DNA from: Flavobacterium tructae
Lineage (GTDB): Bacteria; Bacteroidota; Bacteroidia; Flavobacteriales; Flavobacteriaceae
Assembly: GCF_002217475.1 (NCBI RefSeq)
Contig: NZ_MUHH01000017.1
Coordinates: 577,289 to 641,288 of the forward strand
Direction of reading: 5' to 3'
DNA: 64,000 nt
Position numbers and translations under genes: made by a program. Shown one piece after another: positions 1-7,174 of this stretch; the first letter of the stretch is position 1, and each line of letters begins with the position of its first letter. Below the pieces are notes generated by a model, which was given only the letters and a program-made list of their open reading frames with translations, was not told the origin of the DNA and ran no database searches.

Positions 1-1974
1 ATTCTGAACGATATTGAAAGGAATTTTAACTCCCTTTACGTCTTTATAATCGTTGAAGTTGGTAATTTGCGTTGCTGATTTTCCGCCTTGTTCACGAACT
101 TTTGATTCGGCAAGTTTCAATCCTGATGCAACGTCATAGAAATAAGTTGTTTTACCGTCTTTGATAGCGTAGGCATCTTTACCGTTTATTGGTTCGATAC
201 TTTCTACTTTTAAGTCGGTTCTTTTTACAAGTTGAAGTTCTTCAAACGGAGCAGCGCTGGCTTTCATTTCGGCAAGATCATTTCCTTCAAGGTTTTTACG
301 TTGTCCTTGTTGCTCGATATAAGCGCCTTTATCATTTACAACCTGTTTCATTAAATTCATTGGTCCCATCGCAAGAGACACCATCATTTTTCCTTTTGAA
401 TCTAATTTAGAAGTAAAAGTTAATGGGGAAGGAGCTTGAGGAATAGTAGTAGATCCTGTCATCGAAAGTGTTTTTACGGTAGCAACTACTTTTTCTCCAC
501 CAATTGCTTTAAGGTAGTTTTCGAAAACAGTTTTGGCAGTAATTCCGGCCGGAACTTCTTTTTTAGTTACTGGTTTTTCAACAGGATTTCCGTATTTATC
601 GAAATAGAAAATCGGAATTTGAAGTTTCTCTAAACCTGTTAGTACATCAGATCCTTTTCCGGCAATTACGATTCGCATATTGTCCAGCATAAAATATTTG
701 TTGGCAACACGATAAATATCATCGGCAGTAACGCTGTTGATGGTTTGAATGTATTTTTCGTAGAAATCGGCAGGAAGTTTTTCTGTTTCAATATTTAAAG
801 CATATCGTGCAACAGTTTGCGGTTTTTCAACCTGCATTACAAAACGTCCAATATATCCCGCTTTTACATTTTTTAAAATATCTTCAGAAACTTTTTCAGT
901 TCTGATTCTTTTGATTTCTTTTACGAATTCTACCACTGCACTATCCGTAACCGTGTTTCTAACAGCAGAAGAAGCTTTAAATTTAGTTACATATTTCCCT
1001 CCGTCGATACTTGATCTTGCGCCATAAGTCCAACCGTGTTTTTCACGTAAATTCATGTTCAGGTAACTGTTGAAATCACCACCTAAAATTTGATTTGCAA
1101 TCACAGCAGGGAAGAAATCAGGATCGCTCATTCTCAAATTCACCGTATTCACCAATGAAATTTCAGATTGAACTGCATTTGGAACGTCAACAAAATCAAT
1201 TTGAAGTTTAGCAGCGTTTTCAGGAGCCGGATAGGTGTTTTTTGGTGTAGTTTGTTTTTTCCATCCGCTAAAAAGTTTTTCTACAGCCGCTTTCGTTTCT
1301 TTAAATTTAACATCACCTATGATTACCAAATAAGCATTTTCAGGAACAAAATAGGTAGCATAATTAGACTGAACATCAGCAAGAGTCACATTTTTCACTG
1401 TTCCTTCTGAAAGATATTCTCCAAATGGGTGGTTTTTTCCAAACGCCAAAACGTCAACAACTCTGCTGGCAATTGCCGGAACACTTTTTTCGTCGGCTTT
1501 AAGTCCTTCGATTAATTTTGCTTTTTCTTTATCAAATTCTGATTGTGTGAAATTGGGCTGTAAAGCTCCCTCAGCTAAAAGCTCCAGAACACGTCCTGAA
1601 TATTTGGAAAGTGAACTTCCGGAAGCTCCTGAAGAAGAAAAATTAATATTTGCTCCGTAAAAGTCGATCTCTTCGTTAAAAGCTTCTTTTGTTATTTTTT
1701 TTGTTCCGTTACCAATTAAGGCACTAGTTAATTCGTCAACCCCTTTTTTGTTTCCTTCGGCAAAAGGAGCGTTATCAAGGGTCAGAGTAAAACTTACTCT
1801 TGGTAATTTATGATTTTCAACCACCAAAACTTTCATCCCGTTCGCCAAAACAAAAGTTTGCGGCTTTTTGATGTTGACTACAGGAGAATTGCCTGGTTTT
1901 GGTTGTGGACGGTCTTGTGCTTGCATAATTCCAGTTAGGAATAAAAGGATTAAAAATGTATGTATTTTTTTCAT
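1..1974 (-). CDS. M16 peptidase-like protein, catalytically inactive partner (3' end outside window)
   Basis: The frame is open from an ATG at 1974 to the left edge, giving 658 codons, so the C-terminus is missing. The N-terminus (MKKIHTFLILLFLTGIMQAQ) is a signal peptide, placing the protein in the periplasm or outer membrane. The fold follows the M16 pattern (VLANGMKVLVVENHKLPRV, then a long two-domain body). Where active members carry HxxEH, this one reads KKGVDELTSALIGNGT, so both zinc histidines are absent. The last visible stretch (KTTYFYDVASGLKLAESKV) resembles the lipoprotein-sorting-like tail seen on long flavobacterial M16 proteins. It starts 11 bp after the stop of the HFFEH-containing M16 gene, so the two probably form an operon and a heterodimer, as in the alpha/beta processing-peptidase arrangement. 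The pairing is inference. Confidence 0.88.
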   Translation of the reverse strand, partial: MKKIHTFLILLFLTGIMQAQDRPQPKPGNSPVVNIKKPQTFVLANGMKVLVVENHKLPRVSFTLTLDNAPFAEGNKKGVDELTSALIGNGTKKITKEAFNEEIDFYGANINFSSSGASGSSLSKYSGRVLELLAEGALQPNFTQSEFDKEKAKLIEGLKADEKSVPAIASRVVDVLAFGKNHPFGEYLSEGTVKNVTLADVQSNYATYFVPENAYLVIIGDVKFKETKAAVEKLFSGWKKQTTPKNTYPAPENAAKLQIDFVDVPNAVQSEISLVNTVNLRMSDPDFFPAVIANQILGGDFNSYLNMNLREKHGWTYGARSSIDGGKYVTKFKASSAVRNTVTDSAVVEFVKEIKRIRTEKVSEDILKNVKAGYIGRFVMQVEKPQTVARYALNIETEKLPADFYEKYIQTINSVTADDIYRVANKYFMLDNMRIVIAGKGSDVLTGLEKLQIPIFYFDKYGNPVEKPVTKKEVPAGITAKTVFENYLKAIGGEKVVATVKTLSMTGSTTIPQAPSPLTFTSKLDSKGKMMVSLAMGPMNLMKQVVNDKGAYIEQQGQRKNLEGNDLAEMKASAAPFEELQLVKRTDLKVESIEPINGKDAYAIKDGKTTYFYDVASGLKLAESKVREQGGKSATQITNFNDYKDVKGVKIPFNIVQN

Positions 1975-1985
1975 GATTCGATGAC

Positions 1986-3308
1986 TTAGTTTTGAGCTTT
2001 AGTTGAAGGAATATAGTCTAAAATTAAACGCTGGTTAGGGTTTAGGTATTTTTTTGCTACTTCTCTGATCTCTTCTCTGGTGATAGAGTGATAAAGGTCG
2101 ATCTCGGTATTTATCAAATTAACATCTCCGTAAAGCAGATAGAAAGAAGCCAGATTTTCTGCGATTCCTTCTACTGTTGAATTGGCATTCACAAAATTAT
2201 TATCGAATTTGTTTTGTAATTTTTGATAATCTTTTTCAGAAATTAAGTCCGTTTGAATTTTTACAATTTCTTCGTCCATTTCTTTTAAGATGTCGGCTGT
2301 AGTGTTAGGAGCCATTGGCAAGCCGTATAAAATGTACATTCCGTAATCTTCCTGACTAAATCCTACTGCTCCAATCTGAAGTGCCATTTTCTTGTCGTCT
2401 ACAATTTTTTTGTACAGCTTAGAGCTTTTTCCATCACTTAAGTAAGAAGAAATCAAATCCAGAACTCTCGCATCTCTGGTTTTCATCGATGGTGTTCTGT
2501 ACGAAGCAACTACCATTGGAATCTGAATGTTCGGATCTTCGTAAGTGGCTTTTATGGTCTGATTGATTGGTTCTTCTACGTAAGTTTGTTTTTTTAATTC
2601 TTCTCCTTTTGGAATTGGAGCAAAATATTTCTGAATCCATTCTTTCGTTTTTGCTTTGTCAAAATCACCTGCCACCACTAAAACAGCATTGTTTGGGGTG
2701 TAGAATTTTTTATTAAAAGCCTGAAATTCTTCAAGAGTTGCGGCATCCAGATCTTTCATAGAGCCAATAGTGGTCCAGCGGTACGGATGTTTTTTGAACA
2801 TGTTCTCTTTTACAACCGGCAAGATGTTTCCATAAGGCTGATTGTCATAACGCAGTCTTTTTTCTTCCTTAACCACTTCGTTTTGAGTGTCAACTCCAAT
2901 TTTATTGATAATCGGATGCATTAACCTTTCCGATTCCATCCATAAGCCAAGTTCTAAGTTGTTTGAAGGTAAAACTTCATAGTAATAGGTTCTGTCGTCA
3001 GTAGTGTTGGCGTTGTTTACACCTCCATTAGCAGTAACAATCTTCATCCATTCACCACGTTTAATATTTTTAGTTCCTTCAAATAATAAATGTTCAAAGA
3101 AATGTGCAAAACCTGTTCGGTCCGGACGTTCGTCTTTTGATCCTACATGGTACATAACCGAGGTAATCACAACCGGAGCAGAAGGATCATTGTGTAAAAT
3201 GACGTGCATACCGTTGTCTAAATTGTATTCTTCAAAAGCTACCTTTTGAGCATGAGCCACTCCGCCGAGCATTAGTGCCGCACTTAACATAATGATTGAA
3301 TTTTTCAT
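1986..3308 (-). CDS. M16 family zinc metallopeptidase, active subunit
   Basis: A 440-residue exported protease. I start it at the ATG at 3308, which opens a clean signal peptide (MKNSIIMLSAALMLGGVAHAQ). An upstream in-frame ATG at 3395 would add 29 residues that bury this signal. The inverted zinc motif HFFEH lies at about residues 69-73, and the downstream ligand region NEVVKEEKRLR follows about 75 residues later. The family cleaves peptides in a closed two-domain chamber, and single-length bacterial members often work with a second M16 subunit. The gene directly downstream encodes such a partner lacking the motif. Substrate unknown. Confidence 0.92.
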   Translation of the reverse strand: MKNSIIMLSAALMLGGVAHAQKVAFEEYNLDNGMHVILHNDPSAPVVITSVMYHVGSKDERPDRTGFAHFFEHLLFEGTKNIKRGEWMKIVTANGGVNNANTTDDRTYYYEVLPSNNLELGLWMESERLMHPIINKIGVDTQNEVVKEEKRLRYDNQPYGNILPVVKENMFKKHPYRWTTIGSMKDLDAATLEEFQAFNKKFYTPNNAVLVVAGDFDKAKTKEWIQKYFAPIPKGEELKKQTYVEEPINQTIKATYEDPNIQIPMVVASYRTPSMKTRDARVLDLISSYLSDGKSSKLYKKIVDDKKMALQIGAVGFSQEDYGMYILYGLPMAPNTTADILKEMDEEIVKIQTDLISEKDYQKLQNKFDNNFVNANSTVEGIAENLASFYLLYGDVNLINTEIDLYHSITREEIREVAKKYLNPNQRLILDYIPSTKAQN

Positions 3309-3520
3309 AAAGATTAATAAATTTATATTACCTAATAAATAGGTAGTCAAGAGTTGATTATCGTTACACCAAAAATAGTTTTTTTTAGCCAGCATTTAGG
3401 AATACGAGGGTAAAATGATCAAATTTTAACAGTATTTTACTTCTAAATAGCCTTTTTGGAGTGCAGAAATGTCTTGAAAAACAGACATAAAGCCGAAATA
3501 AATATTTTTGAAGTAAGGGA

Positions 3521-3550
3521 TTGCACAGTAAATTATTAGTTGTATATTTG
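3521..3550 (+). promoter_or_regulatory. Flavobacterial promoter for rplU-rpmA
   Basis: TTG at 3521-3523, 19 bases, then TATATTTG at 3543-3550. This is an exact match to the Bacteroidota primary sigma pattern (TTG, about 19 bases, TAnnTTTG). It sits 30 bp upstream of the rplU ATG, which gives a short leader. Confidence 0.8.
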
Positions 3551-3580
3551 CAACCTTAAAAATCAATAAATCAATTTGGT

Positions 3581-4015
3581 ATGTATGCAATCGTAGAGAT
3601 AGCAGGGCAACAATTTAAAGTAAGCAAAGACTTAAAGGTTTATGTTCACCGTTTGGCTAACGAAGAAGGTTCAAAAGTTTCTTTTGACAAAGTTCTTTTA
3701 TTAGACGATAATGGAAATGTAACTTTAGGCGCCCCAGCTATAGAAGGTGCTTCAGTAGAAGCTAAAGTGTTACAACACTTAAAAGGAGACAAAGTTATCG
3801 TTTTCAAAAAGAAAAGAAGAAAAGGATACAAAAAGAGAAATGGTCACAGACAATATCTTACTCAAATTGTAATTGAAGGTATTACTGCAGCTGGTGGAAC
3901 TAAAAAAGCAGCAGCTAAAAAAGCGGTTGTAGCTGAAGAAGTATCTGCTGAAGCAGAAGCTCCAAAAGCAAAAAAAGCAGCTCCAAAAGCAAAAAAAGAA
4001 GCTACTAAAGAATAA
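3581..4015 (+). CDS. rplU: 50S ribosomal protein L21 with Ala/Lys-rich C-terminal tail
   Basis: Residues 1-103 are a standard bL21 (MYAIVEIAGQQFKV; basic KKKRRKGYKKRNGHRQ region), a 23S rRNA-binding protein of the large subunit. The protein is 144 residues, about 40 longer than the E. coli form. The extra part is a low-complexity tail of Ala, Lys and Glu (KKAAAKKAVV, APKAKKAAPKAKK), probably disordered. It precedes rpmA by 24 bp in the usual L21-L27 operon, driven by the promoter at 3521. Such tails occur in Bacteroidota L21; a role is not known to me. Confidence 0.98.
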   Translation: MYAIVEIAGQQFKVSKDLKVYVHRLANEEGSKVSFDKVLLLDDNGNVTLGAPAIEGASVEAKVLQHLKGDKVIVFKKKRRKGYKKRNGHRQYLTQIVIEGITAAGGTKKAAAKKAVVAEEVSAEAEAPKAKKAAPKAKKEATKE

Positions 4016-4039
4016 TAACAATATTTAAACTCATACGTC

Positions 4040-4300
4040 ATGGCTCACAAGAAAGGTGTCGGTAGTTCGAAGAATGGTAGAGAATCAGAATCAAAACGTC
4101 TAGGCGTTAAGATTTTTGGTGGTCAAGCTGCTATTGCTGGGAACATCATCGTTAGACAAAGAGGTTCAAAACACAATCCAGGTGAAAATGTTTACATCAG
4201 TAAAGATCACACACTACACGCAAGAGTAGCAGGAGTTGTTAAGTTCCAAAAGAAAAAAGATAACAAATCTTATGTATCTATCCTTCCATTCGAAGCATAA
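4040..4300 (+). CDS. rpmA: 50S ribosomal protein L27
   Basis: An 86-residue bL27 beginning [22 protein letters not shown], the conserved N-terminus that reaches toward the peptidyl-transferase centre. The conserved middle [25 protein letters not shown] is present. The mature N-terminus follows the Met directly, so there is no Firmicutes-type cleaved extension. It is second in the rplU-rpmA operon and is followed 20 bp later by a strong hairpin terminator. Confidence 0.98.
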   Translation: MAHKKGVGSSKNGRESESKRLGVKIFGGQAAIAGNIIVRQRGSKHNPGENVYISKDHTLHARVAGVVKFQKKKDNKSYVSILPFEA

Positions 4301-4320
4301 TCATTAGATTACTTATTACA

Positions 4321-4354
4321 AAAACCCGTTCATCAAAGATGAACGGGTTTTTTT
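4321..4354 (+). terminator. Intrinsic terminator after rpmA
   Basis: Perfect 14-bp arms AAAACCCGTTCATC (4321-4334) and GATGAACGGGTTTT (4338-4351) around a three-base loop, continuing into a T-run. This ends the ribosomal operon. Confidence 0.92.
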
Positions 4355-4374
4355 GTGGAATGATGAAAGGTTGA

Positions 4375-4430
4375 GTTCCAAGTTCCAAGTTTCAAGTTTC
4401 AGGTTTTGAGTTTTAGGTTTTGAGTTTTAG
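4375..4430. repeat. Degenerate heptamer tandem array (8 units)
   Basis: Eight consecutive 7-bp units read GTTCCAA, GTTCCAA, GTTTCAA, GTTTCAG, GTTTTGA, GTTTTAG, GTTTTGA, GTTTTAG. The array lies in the 225-bp gap between the rpmA terminator and the convergent serine hydrolase gene. The same GTTTCAA unit builds the inverted repeat at 57444-57498. Confidence 0.85.
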
Positions 4431-4464
4431 ATTTAAGTCTAAGATTTATAATTGACATCACGAT

Positions 4465-4499
4465 GTCCGGCTGAGCGAAGTCGAAGCCCTTGCTCAGCC
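4465..4499. repeat. Lone copy of the 22-bp repeat, within a small hairpin
   Basis: The minus strand of 4465-4486 matches the unit of the tandem array at 13943-14053 at 21 of 22 positions. GGCTGAGC (4469-4476) can pair with GCTCAGCC (4492-4499). It lies just beyond the stop of the serine hydrolase gene, so it would be in that transcript's 3' end. Confidence 0.75.
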
Positions 4500-4525
4500 A
4501 GACTTGGATCTGTTTTTTAGAGTAA

Positions 4526-6202
4526 CTACTTTTGTTTATTTGATAGTATTGCGGGTAAAATATAATCTTGTACAATGCTATCAGCTTGTGCGTGCCCATA
4601 AGGTTTGTTGTATGCTTTTGAAGTAATGATTACTACAAGCGGAAGATTTTTGAAAATCATAAACTCATTTCCTCCATTACCGGCGCAATAATAGGTTTCG
4701 TAAGGAGTATTTTTAAAAGTGAAAGTTTTGTTCCAAAATAAGTAACCATAGAATTCATTTTGTCTTTCCGGAATTTGAATTTGGTGCGTAAGGGTTTTTT
4801 GAACCCAATCGGCAGTTAAGATTTGTTTGTCCTTCCAGAGACCGTTATTTTGATACAACTGTGCATATTTTGCGTAATCCAGAGAAGTCATTTGAAGGCT
4901 TCCGGCGGTATTCGCTACTTTTTGAGGAGTATACTGCCATTGGTAATGAGTAATGTTTAAAGGCTTAAAAAGTTTTTCATCGGCATATTTTTCTAATCCG
5001 TCCGGAACGGATTTATGGATGATGTCGCCTAATAAAACAACTCCGGCTGTAAAATAATCCCATTGACCGCCATTGGTTTTGGATTTGTCCATCGGTAAGT
5101 CTAAAGTAAATTTCACCCAATTATCGCTAGGATACATGTTTTCTTCGTTCCCGGGAGAATCGCTATTTTGATCGGATCCTTCAAAAGCAGCACTCATGGT
5201 GAGTAAGTCTTTTATTTTTACGTTGTCTTTTTTGGAATCGTAATTTGCAAAACTCTTTAAATCATAGAATTGGTCTAATGTCTGATTTTCGTTTTTAAGA
5301 TAGCCATCGTTTATGGCAATTCCGGCTAAGGTTGATGCAAAAGATTTTCCTGCCGATCGGGTGTCGTGCAAAGTATTTCTGTTGGATTCATTAAAATATT
5401 CTTCAAGCAGTAGTTTTTTATCGTAGACGACAACAATACTTGTAATTTCCTTCAAATTGTAGCTGGCAATAGCAGCATTGAGTTTTTTAATTTTCTTCTT
5501 ATCAAAAGCAAAATTCGAAACTTCCCAGTCACTGTTAGGTTGGATAGGTTGAACTTCGATTTGTTTGGGGGTTAGTTTCGGAGCTTTTAAGATAAGGAGA
5601 ACTTCTCCCTTTGCAATTAAATCGCCAGTTTTAATCTCATTATTTTTATCGGATTTAAGGTAAGGACGAATTTCTATTTTTAGTTTGTGCTTGCCGTTGG
5701 TTAGGGCTTTTTCTCCGCCACTAAGTTTGAATCTTTCCCATAAATAAATAGACCACCAGTCTTCTTTTTTTGTACTGGTTAAAGGGACTCTAAAGGTTGT
5801 TGAAGTGTTTTTACTGCCTGCTGATCCAAAACTGCATCCGTAGTTAAGGTTTTCGGTGTAGAGGAGTTTATTGTCGATGTAAAAGGCAAACTGAAGGTTT
5901 CCGGTTGTTAAAAGTTGATCTGCGGATAATTCAGGATTCAATTGGTGCAGGTAGTTGATGACAGAGTTGTTCATGAAAACTCGGATGTTCAAATCAGATT
6001 TGTAGGTTAGCTCAAAAGATTTCAGAATATCAGATTCTTTATACTGCTCCAAAGAAATGTTGCCTTTCATAAAAGTAACTTTACCAATGTTGTTTTTATG
6101 CAGTTCGGTTGTAATCTCATCGGGTTTGAACAGATTATTGTTTTGTGCCGAAACTATGCCATTGCAAAATAGTAAGGCAAGTAAAAGAAAGTGTTTTGTC
6201 AT
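4526..6202 (-). CDS. Exported serine hydrolase (class C beta-lactamase-like)
   Basis: A 558-residue protein. I start at the ATG at 6202 because it opens the signal peptide MTKHFLLLALLFCNGIVSAQ; the longer in-frame start adds nine residues before it. The N-terminal 200 residues are a separate domain I do not recognise. From about residue 230 the beta-lactamase/DD-peptidase fold follows, with SAGK (S283, K286) as the SxxK nucleophile motif and a later CAGNGGNEF segment in the place of the third motif. The second motif looks like YFTAG rather than Y-x-N. Family members are esterases or peptidases more often than true beta-lactamases. Substrate unknown. Confidence 0.88.
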   Translation of the reverse strand: MTKHFLLLALLFCNGIVSAQNNNLFKPDEITTELHKNNIGKVTFMKGNISLEQYKESDILKSFELTYKSDLNIRVFMNNSVINYLHQLNPELSADQLLTTGNLQFAFYIDNKLLYTENLNYGCSFGSAGSKNTSTTFRVPLTSTKKEDWWSIYLWERFKLSGGEKALTNGKHKLKIEIRPYLKSDKNNEIKTGDLIAKGEVLLILKAPKLTPKQIEVQPIQPNSDWEVSNFAFDKKKIKKLNAAIASYNLKEITSIVVVYDKKLLLEEYFNESNRNTLHDTRSAGKSFASTLAGIAINDGYLKNENQTLDQFYDLKSFANYDSKKDNVKIKDLLTMSAAFEGSDQNSDSPGNEENMYPSDNWVKFTLDLPMDKSKTNGGQWDYFTAGVVLLGDIIHKSVPDGLEKYADEKLFKPLNITHYQWQYTPQKVANTAGSLQMTSLDYAKYAQLYQNNGLWKDKQILTADWVQKTLTHQIQIPERQNEFYGYLFWNKTFTFKNTPYETYYCAGNGGNEFMIFKNLPLVVIITSKAYNKPYGHAQADSIVQDYILPAILSNKQK

Positions 6203-6277
6203 TTGATTGATTATAAGATTGAAAGGCAAAGTTAGTCTGCAATAAATTCTAAAAATTGTACAGGATTAACATCTGAC

Positions 6278-7090
6278 TCATTTTTTGAACAGTATTTTTT
6301 TGTGTTCGGAAGGATTCAGGCCGTTAATTTCTCTAAAGGATCGGGTCAGGTGACTTTGGTCAGAGAAGCCACATTCGTAAGCGATTTCGGTTAAGGACTT
6401 GCTTTGAAGGGCAATGAGTGAGAGTGCTTTTTCTACTTTTAATTTTCGTATGTACTCTCCCAGGTTACAATGAAAATACTTTGAAAAATCTCTTGAAAGA
6501 TGAATAGGGTGAATACCTAATATTTTAGATAAATAATCAAGTGTAATGGTTTCGGTAAGCTGATCGTGAAGGATTTCATCAATCATTGTGACCCATTTCG
6601 GATTTTTATGTTTGATGGATTCAAAATCGCCATTTAGTTTTGATAAGATTTCAATTAACAGGGTTTGTGTAGAAAGGTCAAAATGAAAATCATCAATTTT
6701 AGTCGCTCTGAAAATTTTATACATCAAAAGTTTGATGTCGGGGTTTAGGACAGTTGTGCTTCCTTGCAGGTTGTTGCTGTTTAAGGTGAGGTCGTCAAAC
6801 CATTTTTTCTCAATTTCAAGATGAAAACCTCTGGTAAAGCCTTCCGGTTTAATGTTGTAGTGTGGTTCTTGCCAGTTATGAAACAAGAGACTTCCGGGAG
6901 CGCAATTGTAGATCTCTTTTTTGTTTCCTTCAATTACATTGCCTTGCAGGATAAAGGTAAAGTAAGCATGCTCATGATAATGCCAGTCTACTGTAGGGTG
7001 TGTGTATACGGTATCAGTCAACGTTATTCCTTCAAGAGAAATCGTTTTGTTGGTCTGGCCGTAAAACTCTCCTTTTTTAGATTGTTTCAT
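6278..7090 (-). CDS. AraC family transcriptional regulator
   Basis: A 270-residue cytoplasmic protein. The N-terminal half is a cupin-like sensor (TVDWHYHEHAYFTFILQG, then the PGSLLFHNWQEPHYN segment). The C-terminal hundred residues carry the double helix-turn-helix (LDYLSKILGIHPIHLSRDFSKYF and SLTEIAYECGFSDQSHLTRSFREINGLNPSEHKK). It lies 75 bp upstream of the serine hydrolase gene on the same strand, so it may regulate it, though the sequence does not show this. A TAnnTTTG-type -7 box (minus strand of 7110-7117) lies 20 bp upstream of the start; no clear -33 box was found. Confidence 0.93.
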   Translation of the reverse strand: MKQSKKGEFYGQTNKTISLEGITLTDTVYTHPTVDWHYHEHAYFTFILQGNVIEGNKKEIYNCAPGSLLFHNWQEPHYNIKPEGFTRGFHLEIEKKWFDDLTLNSNNLQGSTTVLNPDIKLLMYKIFRATKIDDFHFDLSTQTLLIEILSKLNGDFESIKHKNPKWVTMIDEILHDQLTETITLDYLSKILGIHPIHLSRDFSKYFHCNLGEYIRKLKVEKALSLIALQSKSLTEIAYECGFSDQSHLTRSFREINGLNPSEHKKILFKK

Positions 7091-7141
7091 GAGTGCGTTG
7101 GTTGCTATTCAAAACTATAAATATAATTTGATTTAAATGAA

Positions 7142-7168
7142 AAAACCTGCTCATAATGAACAGGTTTT
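7142..7168 (-). terminator. Intrinsic terminator after the AsmA-like gene
   Basis: AAAACCTG (7142-7149) pairs with CAGGTTTT (7161-7168), with a mostly paired upper stem. On the minus strand it is followed by T-rich sequence. It separates the AsmA-like gene from the AraC regulator. Confidence 0.8.
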
Positions 7169-7174
7169 CTGGTT

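Noticed and set aside
4399..4599. Small minus-strand frame downstream of the serine hydrolase
   Set aside because: It covers the heptamer array and the end of the real gene in another frame; the translation is repeat-derived.
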